Assembly: GCA_920105625.2 (NCBI GenBank)
Contig: OV050030.1
Coordinates: forward strand, 164,957,860-165,021,859
DNA: 64,000 nt
Source of the DNA: Clusia tigrina
Taxonomy: Eukaryota > Arthropoda > Insecta > Diptera > Clusiidae
Direction of reading: 5' to 3'
Positions 48,801 through 61,500 of this stretch are shown here, one piece after another. Position 1 is the first letter of the stretch; each line of letters begins with the position of its first letter. The notes beneath the pieces are model-generated. The model was not told the origin of the DNA and ran no database searches. It saw only the letters and a program-made list of their open reading frames with translations. Both the position numbers and the translations under genes were made by a program.

Positions 48801-50281
48801 TTATTGAAACATTTTTTTGGCATGTCTTATAGCTATTTCGGACTCGCCACTTGTCCTCATCAGAGATCTTTCAATGAAAGGCAATTTTTCCTCAAGCATT
48901 TTTTATTATGTCTCAGAAATCAACAGCACACCAATTAGGAACCCTCCCAGGAATCGAACCTGGGTCTACAGCTGTTGTAATCTGTCCATCCAGACAACTA
49001 CGCTAACAGCAGGTGGTGAACTGACTGATCAAATTCTGTTCATGTACTGTCTCATTCCACCACACACTCTAATCAACTCTGTCTCATTATTACCCCTCTT
49101 TTGTTCCGTGAGGTCTCTCTCTCTGTTTTTTTATTACATTTCAGTGGTGTCATAGTACATTGCTTTTGTTAGTGGCAGGCTAATTAAGCCTGATCACACT
49201 AACCTTCTAAGGATACATTCTATAAAGTTTACAATTTCTTGTGAAGATTCGTCAGTAGACATAGTTGTCACCTTTTTACCGTATTCATTCATTAAATGTG
49301 AGTAAGTCGATAGTCGTCAATTCTGTGTATATGAATATTATTTTTGTAACGAATTTTTTGACAAGACAAGTTACAACAGTAGTTGCAATTGCGTATGTGG
49401 TTATGCCACCGTAAAAATTTGTCAGAAGAAGAAGAACAATTATTGAAACATTTTTTTGGCAGATCTTATAGCTATTTCGGACACGCCACTTGTCCACATC
49501 AGAGATCTTTCAATGAAAGGCAATTTTTCCTCAAGCATTTTTTATTATGTCTCAGAAATCAACAGCACACCAATTATGAACCCTCCCAGGAATCGAACCT
49601 GGGTCTACAGCTGTTGTAATCTGTCCATCCAGACAACTACGCTAACAGCAGGTGGTGAACTGACTGATCATATTCTGTTCATGTTCTGTCTCATTCCACC
49701 ACACACTCTAATCAACTCTGTCTCATTATCACCCCTCTTTTGTTCCGTTAGGTCTCTCTCTCTGTTTTTTAATTACATTTCAGTGTTGTCATAGTACATT
49801 GCTTTTGTTAGTGGCAGGCTAATTAAGCCTGATCACACTAACCTTCTAAGGATACAATCTATAAAGTTTACAATTTCTTGTGAAGATTCGTCAGTAGACA
49901 TAGTTGTCACCTTTTTACCGTATTCATTCTGTTAATGTGAGTAAGTCGATAGTCGTCAATCCTGTGTATATGAAGATTATTTTTGTAACGAATTTATTGA
50001 CAAGACAAGCTACAACAGTAGTTGCAATTGCGTATGTGGTTATGCCACCGTAAAAATTTTTCAGAAGAAGAAGAAGAATTATTGAAACATTTTTTTGGCA
50101 GATCTGATAGCTATTTCGGACACGCCACTTGTCCTCATCAGAGATCTTTCAATGAAAGGCAATTTTTCCTAACCATTTTTTATTATGTCTCAGAAATCAA
50201 CAGCACACCAATTATGAACCCTCCCAGGAATCGAACCTGGGTCTACAGCTGTTGTAATCTGTCCATCCAGACAACTACGCT

Positions 50282-50290
50282 AACTGACTG
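50282..50290 (+). other. 14-bp deletion junction, fourth instance (d unit)
   Basis: Same junction in the d unit 49841-50466. This unit also has a private one-base loss with changes at 50168-50176 (TTCCTAACCATT in place of TTCCTCAAGCATT). Confidence 0.9.
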
Positions 50291-53023
50291 ATCAAATTCT
50301 GTTCATGTACTGTCTCATTCCACCACACACTCTAATCAACTCTGTCTCATTATTACCCCTCTTTTGTTCCGTCAGGTCTCTTTCAATCTGTTTTTTTATC
50401 ACATTTCAGTGGTGTCATAGTACATTGCTTTTGTTAGTAGCAGGCTAATTAAGCCTGATCACAATAACCTTCTAAGGATACAATCTATAAAGTTTACAAT
50501 CTCTTGTGAAGATTCGTCAGTAGACATAGTTGTCACCTTTTTACCGTATTCATTCTGTTAATGTGAGTAAGTCGATAGTCGTCAATTCTGTGTATATGAA
50601 GATCATTTTTGTAACGAATTTATTGACAAGACAAGTTACAACAGTAGCTGTACTTGCGTATGTGGTTATGCCACCTTAATAATTTTTCAGAGGAAGAAGA
50701 AGAATTATTGAAACATTTTTTTGGCAGATCTTATAGCTATTTCGGACTCGCCACTTGTCCTCATCAGAGATCTTTCAATGAAAGGCAATTTTTCCCCAAG
50801 CATTTTTTATTATGTCTCAGAAATCAACAGCACACCAATTATGAACCCTCCCAGGAATCGAACCTGGGTCTACAGCTGTTGTAATCTGTTCATCCAGACA
50901 ACTACGCTAGCACCAGGTTGTGAACTCACTGATCAAATTCTGTTCATGTACTGTCTCATTCCACCAGACACTCTAATCAACTCTGTCTCATTATTGCCCC
51001 TCTTTTGTTCCGTTAGATCTCTCTCTCTGTTTTTTTATTACATTTCAGTGGTGTCATAGTACATTGCTTTTGTTAGTGGCAGGCTAATTAAGCCTGATCA
51101 CACTAACCTTCTAAGGATACATTCTACAAAGTTTACAATTTCTTGTGAAGATTCGTCAGTAGACATAGTTGTCACCTTTTTACCGTATTCATTCTGTGAA
51201 TGTGAGTAAGTCGATAGTCGTCAATTCTGTGTATATGAAGATTATTTTTGTAACGAATTTATTGACAAGACAAGTTACAACACTAGTTGCAATTGCGTAT
51301 ATGGTTATGCCACCGTAATAATTTTTCAGAAGAAGAAGAAGAATTATTGATACATTTTTTGGCAGATCTTATAGCTATTTCGGACACGCCACTTGTCCTC
51401 ATCAGAGATCTTTCAATGAAAGGCAATTTTTCCCCAAGCATTTTTTATTATGTCTCAGAAATCAACAGCACACCAATTATGAACCCTCCCAGGAATCGAA
51501 CCTGGGTCTACAGCTGTTGTAATCTGTCCAGCCAGACAACTACGCTAACTGCAGGTGGTGAACTGACTGATCAAATTCTGTTCATGTACTGTCTCATTCC
51601 ACCACACACTCTAATCAACTCTGTCTCATTATTACCCCTCTTTTGTTCCGTTAGGTCTCTCTCTCTCTGTTTTTTTATTACATTTTAGTGGTGTCATAGT
51701 ACATTGCTTTTGTTAGTGGCAGGCTAATTAAGCCTGATCACACTAACCTTCTAAGAATACATTCTATAAAGTTTACAATTTCTTGTGCAGATTCGTCAGT
51801 AGACATAGTTGTCACCTTTTTACCGTATTCATTCATTAAATGTGAGTAAGTCGATAGTCGTCAATTCTGTGTATATGAAGATTATTTTTGTAACGAATTT
51901 ATTGACAAGACAAGTTACAACAGTAGTTGCAATTGAGTATGTGGTTATGCCACCGTAATAATTTTTCAGAAGAAGAAGAAGAATTATTAAAACATTTTTT
52001 TGGCATGTCTTATAGCTATTTCGGACTCGCCACTTGTCCTCATCAGAGATCTTTCAATGAAAGGCAATTTTTCCTCAAGCATTTTTTATTATGTCTCAGA
52101 AATCAACAGCACACCAATTAGGAACCCTCCGAGGAATCGAACCTGGGTCTACAGCTGTTGTAATCTGTCCATCCAGACAACTACGCTAACAGCAGGTGGT
52201 GAACTGACTGATCAAATTCTGTTCATGTACTGTCTCATTCCACCACACACTCTAATCAACTCTGTCTCATTATTACCCCTCTTTTGTTCCGTGAGGTCTC
52301 TCTCTCTGTTTTTTTATTACATTTCAGTGGTGTCTTAGTACATTGCTTTTGTTAGTGGCAGGCTAATTAAGCCTGATCACACTAACCTTCTAAGGATACA
52401 TTCTATAAAGTTTACAATTTCTTGTGAAGACTCGTCAGTAGACATAGTTGTCACCTTTTTACCGTATTCATTCATTAAATGTGAGTAAGTCGATAGTCGT
52501 CAATTCTGTGTATATGAAGATTATTTTTGTAACGAATTTTTTGACAAGACAAGTTACAACAGTAGTTGCAATTGCGTATGTGGTTATGCCACCGTAACAA
52601 TTTTTCAGAAGAAGAAGAACAATTATTGAAACATTTTTTTGGCAGATCTTATAGCTATTTCGGACACGCCACTTGTCCTCATCAGAGATCTTTCAATGAA
52701 AGGCAATTTTTCCTCAAGCATTTTTTATTATGTCTCAGAAATCAACAGCACACCAATTATGAACCCTCCCAGGAATCGAACCTGGGTCTACAGCTGTTGT
52801 AATCTGTCCATCCAGACAACTACGCTAACAGCAGGTGGTGAACTGACTGATCAAATTCTGTTCATGTTCTGTCTCATTCCACCACACACTCTAATCAACT
52901 CTGTCTCATTATCACCCCTCTTTTGTTCCGTTAGGTCTCTCTCTCTGTTTTTTAATTACATTTCAGTGTTGTCATAGTACATTGCTTTTGTTAGTGGCAG
53001 GCTAATTAAGCTTGATCACACTA

Positions 53024-55578
53024 ACCTTCTAAGGATACAATCTATAAAGTTTGCAATCTCTTGTGAAGATTCGTCAGTAGACATAGTTGTCACCTTTTTA
53101 CCGTACTCATTCTGTTAATGTGAGTAAGTCGATAGTCGTCAATCCTGTGTATATGAAGATTATTTTTGTAACGAATTTATTGACAAGACAGGTTACAACA
53201 GTAGTTGCAATTGCGTATGTGGTTATGCCACCGTAATAATTTTTCAGAAGAAGAAGAAGAATTATTGAAACATTTTTTTGGCAGATCTTATAGCTATTTC
53301 GGACACGCCACTTGTCCTCATCAGAGATCTCTCAATGATAGGCAATTTTTCCCCAAGCATTTTTTATTATGTCTCAGAAATCAACAGCACACCAATTATG
53401 ACCCCTCCCAGGAATCGAACCTGGGTCTACAGCTGTTGTAATCTGTCCATCCAGACAACTACGCTAACAGCAGGTGGTGAACTGACTGATCAAATTCTGT
53501 TCATGTTCTGTCTCATTCCACCACACACTCTAATCAACTCTGTCTCATTATCACCCCTCTTTTGTTCCGTTAGGTCTCTCTCTCTGTCTTTTAATTATAT
53601 TGCAGTGGTGTCATAGTACATTGCTTTTGTTAGTGGCAGGCTAATTAAGCCTGATCACACTAACCTTCTAAGGATACAATCTATAAAGTTTACAATCTCT
53701 TGGGAAGATTCGTCAGTAGACATAGTTGTCACCTTTTTACCGTATTCATTCTGTTAATGTGAGTAAGTCGATAGTCGTCAATCCTGTGTATATGAAGATT
53801 ATTTTTGTAACGAATTTATTGACAAGACAAGCTACAACAGTAGTTGCAATTGCGTATGTGGTTATGCCACCGTAATAATTTTTCAAAAGAAGAATAAGAA
53901 TTATTGAAACATTTTTTTGGCAGATCTTATAGCTACTTCGGACACACCACTTGTCCTCATCAGAGATCTTTCAATGAAAGGCAATATTTCCCCAAGCATT
54001 TTTTATTATGTCTCAGAAATCAACAGCACACCAATTATGGACCCTCCCAGGAATCGAACCTGGGTCTACAGCTGTTGTAGTCTGTCCAGCCAGACAACTA
54101 CGCTAACTGCAGGTGGTGAACTGACTGATCAAATTCTGTTCATGTACTGTCTCATTCCACCACACACTCTAATCAACTCTGTCTCATTATTACCCCTCTT
54201 TTGTTCCGTTAGGTGTCTCTATCTGTTTTTTTTATTACATTTCAGTGGTGTCATAGTACATTGGTTTTGTTAGTGGCAGGCTAATTAAGCCTGATCACAC
54301 TAACCTTCTAAGGATACAATCTATAAAGATTACAATCTCTTGTGAAGATTCGTCAGTAGACATAGTTGTCACCTTTTTACCGTATTCATTCTGTTAATGT
54401 GAGTAAGTCGATAGTCGTCAATCCTGTGTATATGAAGATTATTTTTGTAACGAATTTATTGACAAGACAAGTTACAACAGTAGTTGCAATTGCGTATGTG
54501 GTTATGCCACCGTAATAATTTTTCAGAAGAAGAAGAAGAATTATTGAAACATTTTTTTGGCAGATCTTATAGCTATTTCGGACACGCCACTTGTCCTCAT
54601 CAGAGATCTTTCAATGAAAGGCAATTTTTCCCCAAGCAGTTTTTATTATGTCTCAGAAATCAACAGCACACCAATTATGAACCCTCCCAGGAATCGAACC
54701 TGGGTCTACAGCTGTTGTAATCTGTTCATCCAGACAACTACGCTAGCACCAGGTGGTGAACTGACTGATCAAATTCTGTTCATGTACTGTCTCATTCCAC
54801 CACACATTATAATCAACTCTGTCTCATTATTACCCCTCTTTTGTTCCGTTAGGTCTCTCTCTCTGTTTTTTTATTACATTTCAGAGGTGTCATAGTACAT
54901 TGCTTTTGTTAGTGGCAGGCTAATTAAGCCTGATCACACTAACCTTCTAAGGATACATTCTATAAAGTTTACAATTTCTTGTGAAGATTCGTTAGTAGAC
55001 ATAGTTGTCACCTTTTTACCGTATTCATTCTGAGAATGTGAGTAAGTCGATAGTCGTCAATCCTGTGTATATGAAGATTATTTTTGTAACGAATTTATTG
55101 ACAAGACAGGTTACAACAGTAGTTGCAATTGCGTATGTGGTTATGCCACCGTAATAATTTTTCAGAAGAAGAAGAAGAATTATTGAAACATTTTTTTGGC
55201 AGATCTTATAGCTATTTCGGACACGCCACTTGTCCTCATCAGAGATCTTTCAATGAAAGGCAATTTTTCCCCAAGCATTTTTTATTATGTCTCAGAAATC
55301 AACAGCACACCAATTATGGACCCTCCCAGGATTCGAATCTGGGTCTACAGCTGTTGTAATCTGTCCATCCAGACAACTACGCTAACTGCAGATGGTGAAC
55401 TGACTGATCAAATTCTGTTCATGGACTGTCTCATTCCACCACGCACTCTAATCAACTCTGTCTCATTATTATCCCTCTTTTGTTCCGTTAGGTCTCTCTC
55501 TGTTTTTTTATTACATTTCAGTGGTGTCATAGTACATTGCTTTTGTTAGTGGCAGGCTAATTAAGCCTGATCACACTA
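53024..55578 (+). repeat. Array segment without clear higher-order period (units 53024, 53663, 54303, 54942)
   Basis: Four units link the five-unit repeat on the left to the nine-unit repeat on the right. Unit 53024 has GTACTCATTC and TCTTTTAATTATATTGCAG. Unit 53663 has CAAAAGAAGAATAAG and GGACACACC. Unit 54303 has AAAGATTACAATC and TAGCACCAGG. Unit 54942 has TTCGTTAGTAG, CTGAGAATG and an altered B box (CAGGATTCGAATCTGG near 55327). Confidence 0.8.
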
Positions 55579-58500
55579 ACCTTCTAAGGATACAATCTAT
55601 AAAGTTTACAATCTCTTGTGAAGATTCGTCAGTAGACATAGTTGTCACCTTTTTACCGTATTCATTCTGTTAATGTGAGTAAGTCGATAGTCGTCAATCC
55701 TGTGTATATGAAGATTATTTTTGTACCGAAATTATTGACAAGACAAGCTACAACAGTAGTTGCAATTGCGTATGTGGTTATGCCACCGTAATAATTTTTC
55801 AGAAGAAGAAGAAGAATTATTGAAACATTTTTTTGGCAGATCTTATAGCTATTTCGGACACGCCACTTGTCCTCATCAGAGATCTTTCAATGAAAGGCAA
55901 TTTTTCCCCAAGCATTTTTTATTATGTCTCAGAAATCAACAGCACACCAATTATGAACCCTCCCAGGAATCGAACCTGGGTCTACAGCTGTTGTAATCTG
56001 TCCATCCAGAAAACTACGCTAACTGCAGATGGTGAACTGACTGATCAAATTCTGTTCATGGACAGTCTCATTCCACCACACACTCTAATCAACTCTGTCT
56101 CATTATTACCCCTCTTTTGTTCCGTTAGGTCTCTCTCTCTGTTTTTTTATTACATTTCAGTGGTGTCATAGTACATTGCGTTTGTTATTGGCAAGCTAAT
56201 TAAGCCTGATCACACTAACCTTCTAAGGATACATTCTATAAAGTTTACAATTTCTTGTGAAGATTCGTCAGTAGACATAGTTGTCACCTTTTTACCGTAT
56301 TCATTCATTAAATGTGAGTAAGTCGATAGTCGTCAATTCTGTGTATATGAAGATTATTTTTGTAACGAATTTATTGACAAGACAAGTTACAACAGTAGTT
56401 GCAATTGCGTATGTGGTTATACCACCGTAATAATTGTTCAATAGAAGAAGAAGAATTATTGAAACATTTTTTTGGCAGATCTTATAGCTATTTCGGACAC
56501 AACACTTGCCCTCATCAGAGATCTTTCAATGAAAGGCAATTTTTCCCCAAGCATTTTTTATTATGTCTCAGAAATCAACAGCACACCAATTATGGACCCT
56601 CCCAGGAATCGAATCTGGGTCTACAGCTGTTGTAATCTGTCCAGCCAGACAACTACGCTAGATGCAGGTGGTGAACTGACTGATCAAATTCTGTTCATGT
56701 ACTGTCTCATTCCACCACACACTCTAATCAACTCTGTCTCATTATTACCCCTCTTTTGTTCCGTTAGGTGTCTCTATCTGTTTTTTTTATTACATTTCAG
56801 TGGTGTCATAGTACATTGATTTTGTTAGTGGCAGGCTAATTAAGCCTAATCACACTAACCTTCTAAGGATACAATCTATAAAGATTACAATCTCTTGTGA
56901 AGATTCGTCAGTAGACATAGTTGTCACCTTTTTACCGTATTCATTCTGTTAATGTGAGTAAGTCGATAGTCGTCAATCCTGTGTATATGAAGATTATTTT
57001 TGTAACGAATTTATTGACAAGACAAGTTACAAGAGTAGTTGCAATTGCGTATGTGGTTATGCCACCGTAATAATTTTTCAGAATAAGAAGAAGAATTATT
57101 GAAACATTTTTTTGGCAGATCTTATAGCTATTTCGGACACGCCACTTGTCCTCATCAGAGATCTTTCAATGAAAGGCAATTTTTCCCCAAGCATTTTTTA
57201 TTATGTCTCAGAAATCAACAGCACACCAATTATGAACCCTCCCAGGAATCGAACCTGGGTCTACAGCTGTTGTAATCTGTCCATCCAGAAAACTACGCTA
57301 ACTGCAGATTGTGAACTGACTGATCAAATTCTGTTCATGGACTGTCTCATTCCACCACACACTCTAATCAACTCTGTCTCATTATTACCCCTCTTTTGTT
57401 CCGTTAGGTCTCTCTCTCTCTTTTTTTATTTCATTTCAGTGGTGTCATAGTACATTGTTTTTGTTAGTGGCAGGCTAATTAAGCCTGATCAAAATAAACT
57501 TTTAAGGATACATTCTATAAAGTTTACAATTTCTTGTGAAGATTCGTCAGTAGACATAGTTGTCACCTTTTTACCGTATTCATTCATTAAATGTGAGTAA
57601 GTCGATAGTCGTCAATTCTGTGTATATGAAGATTATTTTTGTAACGAATTTATTGACAAGACAAGTTACAACAGTAGTTGCAATTGCGTATGTGGTTATG
57701 CCACCGTAATAATTGTTCAATAGAAGAAGAAGAATTATTGAAACATTTTTTTGGCAGATCTTATAGCTATTTCGGACACACCACTTGTCCTCATCAGAGA
57801 TCTTTCAATGAAAGGCAATTTTTCCCCAAGCATTTTTTATTATGTCTGAGAAATCAATAGCACACCAATTATGGACCCTCCCAGGAATCGAACCTGGGTC
57901 TACAGCTGTTGTAATCTGTCCAGCCAGACAACTACGCTAACTGCAGGTGGTGAACTGACTGATCAAATTCTGTTCATGTACTGTCTCATTCCACCATACA
58001 CTCTAATCAACTCTGTCTCATTATTACCCCTCTTTTGTTCCGTTAGGTGTCTCTATCTGTTTTTTTTATTACATTTCAGTGGTGTCATAGTACATTGGTT
58101 TTGTTAGTGGCAGGCTAATTAAGCCTGATCACACTAACCTTCTAAGGATACAATCTATAAAGATTACAATCTCTTGTGAAGATTCGTCAGTAGACATACT
58201 TGTCACCTTTTTACCGTATTCATTCTGTTAATGTGAATAAGTCGATAGTCGTCAATCCTGTGTATATGAAGATTATTTTTGTAACGAATTTATTGACGAG
58301 ACAAGTTACAACAGTAGTTGCAATTGCGTATGTGGTTATGCCACCGTAATAATTTTTCAGAAGAAGAAGAAGAATTATTGAAACATTTTTTTTGGCAGTT
58401 CTTATAGCTATTTCGGACACGCCAATTGTCCTCATCAGAGATCTTTCAATGAAAGGCAATTTTTCCCCAAGCATTTTTTATTATGTCTCAGAAATCCACA

Positions 58501-61500
58501 GCACACCAATTATGAACCCTCCCAGGAATTGAACCTGGGTCTACAGCTGTTGTAATCTGTTCATCCAGACAACTACGCTAGCACCAGGTGGTGAACTGAC
58601 TGATCAAATTCTGTTCATGGACTGTCTCATTCCACCACACATTATAATCAACTCTGTCTCATTATTACCCCTCTTTTGTTCCGTTAGGTCTCTCTCTCTG
58701 TTTTTTTATTACATTTCAGTGGTGTCATAGTACATTGCTTTTGTTAGTGGCAGGCTAATTAAGCCTGATCACACTAACCTTCTAAGGATACATTCTATAA
58801 AGTTTACAATTTCTTGTGAAGATTCGTTAGTAGACATAGTTGTCACCTTTTTACCGTATTCATTCTGAGAATGTGAGTAAGTCGATAGTCGTCAATTCTG
58901 TGTATATGAAGATTATTTTTGTAACGAATTTATTGACAAGACAAGTGACAACAGTAGTTGCAATTGCGTATGTGGTTATGCCACCGTAATAATTTTTCAG
59001 AAGAAGAAGAAGAATTATTGAAACATTTTTTTGGCATGTCTTATAGCTATTTCGGACTAGCCACTTGTCCTCATCAGAGATCTTTCAATGAAAGGCAATT
59101 TTTCCCCAAGCATTTTTTATTATGTCTCAGAAATCAACAGCACACCAATTATGAACCCTCCCAGGAATCGAACCTGGGTCTACAGCTGTTGTAATCTGTC
59201 CATCCAGAAAACTACGCTAACTGCAGATGGTGAACTGACTGATCAAATTCTGTTCATGGACTGTCTCATTCCACCACACACTCTAATCAACTCTGTCTCA
59301 TTATTACCCCTCTTTTGTTCCGTTAGGTCTCTCTCTCTGTTTTTTTTATTACATTTCAGTGGTGTCATAGTACATTGCTTTTGTTAGTGGCAGGCTAATT
59401 AAGCCTGATCACACTAACCTTCTAAGGATACATTCTATAAAGTTTACAATTTCTTGTGAAGATTCGTCAGTAGACATAGTTGTCACCTTTTTACCGTATT
59501 CATTCATTAAATGTGAGTAAGTCGATAGTCGTCAATTCTGTGTATATGAAGATTATTTTTGTAACGAATTTATTGACAAGACAAGTTACAACAGTAGTTG
59601 CAATTGCGTATGTGGTTATGCCACCGTAATAATTGTTCAATAGAAGAAGAAGAATTATTGAAACATTTTTTTGGCAGATCTTATAGCTATTTCGGACACA
59701 CCACTTGTCCTCATCAGAGATCTTTCAATGAAAGGCAATTTTTCCCCAATCATTTTTTATTATGTCTCAGAAATCAACAGCACACCAATTATGGACCCTC
59801 CCAGGAATCGAACCTGGGTCTACAGCTGTTGTAATCTGTCCAGCCAAACAACTACGCTAACTGCAGGTGGTGAACTGACTGATCAAATTCTGTTCATGTA
59901 CTGTCTCATTCCACCACACACTCTAATCAACTCTGTCTCATTATTACCCCTCTTTTGTTCCGTTAGTTGTCTCTATCTGTTTTTTTTATTACATTTCAGT
60001 GGTGTCATAGTACATTGGTTTTGTTAGTGGCAGGCTAATTAAGCCTGATCACACTAACCTTCTAAGGATACAATCTATAAAGATTACAATCTCTTGTGAA
60101 GATTCGTCAGTAGACATAGTTGTCTCCTTTTTACCGTATTCATTCTGTTAATGTGAGTAAGTCGATAGTCGTCAATCCTGTGTATATGAAGATTATTTTT
60201 GTAACGAATTTATTGACAAGACAGGTGACAACAGTAGTTGCAATTGCGTATGTGGTTATGCCACCGTAATAATTTTTCAGAAGAAGAAGAAGAATTATTG
60301 AAACATTTTTTTGGCAGATCTTATAGCTATTTCGGACACGCCACTTGTCCTCATCAGAGATCTTTCAATGAAAGGCAATTTTTCCCCAAGCATTTTTTAT
60401 TATGTCTCAGAAATCAACAGCACACCAATTATGAACCCTCCCAGGAATCGAACCTGGGTCTACAGCTGTTGTAATCTGTTCATCCAGACAACTACGCTAG
60501 CACCAGGTGGTGAACTGACTGATCAAATTCTGTTCATGGACTGTCTCATTCCACCACACATTATAATCAACTCTGTCTCATTATTACCCCTCTTTTGTTC
60601 CGTTAGGTCTCTCTCTCTGTTTTTTTATTACATTTCAGTGGTGTCATAGTACATTGCTTTTGTTAGTGGCAGGCTAATTAAGCCTGATCACACTAACCTT
60701 CTAAGGATACATTCTATAAAGTTTACAATTTCTTGTGAAGATTCGTTAGTAGACATAGTTGTCACCTTTTTACCGTATTTATTCTGAGAATGTGAGTAAG
60801 TCGATAGTCGTCAATTCTGTGTATATGAAGATTATTTTTGTAACGAATTTATTGACAAGACAGGTGACAACAGTAGTTGCAATTGCGTATGTGGTTATGC
60901 CACCGTAATAATTTTTCAGAAGAAGAAGAAGAATTATTGAAACATTTTTTTGGCATGTCTTATAGCTATTTCGGACTCGCCACTTGTCCTCATCAGAGAT
61001 CTTTCAATGAAAGGCAATTTTTCCTCAAGCATTTTTTATTATGTCTCAGAAATCAACAGCACACCAATAATGAACTTTCCCAGGAATCGAACCTGGGTCT
61101 ACAGCTGTTGTAATCTGTCCATCCAGACAACTACGCTAACAGCAGGTGGTGAACTGACTGATCAAATTCTGTTCATGTACTGTCTCATTCCACCACCCAC
61201 TCTAATCAACTCTGTCTCATTATTACCCCTCTTTTGTTCCGTGAGGTCTCTCTCTCTGTTTTTTTATTACATTTCAGTGGTGTCATAGTACATTGCTTTT
61301 GTTAGTGGCAGGCTAATTAAGCCTGATCACACTAACCTTCTAATAATACATTCTATAAAGTTTACAATTTCTTGTGAAGATTCGTCAGTAGACATAGTTG
61401 TCACCTTTTTACCGTATTCATTCTGTTAATGTGAGTAAGTCGATAGTCGTCAATCCTGTGTATATGAAGATTATTTTTGTACCGAATTTATTGACAAGAC

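Larger units (their letters stand above)
41555..53023 (+). repeat. Five-unit higher-order repeat a-b-c-d-e (~3183 bp) with an extra c-d-e trimer
   Basis: Unit starts and types: 41555 a, 42195 b, 42834 c, 43473 d, 44100 e, 44739 c, 45378 d, 46005 e, 46644 a, 47284 b/e, 47923 a, 48563 b, 49202 c, 49841 d, 50467 e, 51106 a, 51746 b, 52385 c-like. Markers: a, ACACTAGTTG and TCTACAAAG; b, TTGAGTATG and GGCATGTCTT; c, GTAAAAATT, GAACAATTA and CCACATCAG; d, 14-bp deletion and TTTCAATCTG; e, AGCTGTACTTGCG, CACCTTAATAA and GAACTCAC. The a-to-a distance 47923-51106 is 3183 bp. The c-d-e trimer repeats at 1905 bp (42834/44739), and the longest match is offset 6368 bp (41555/47923). Confidence 0.88.
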
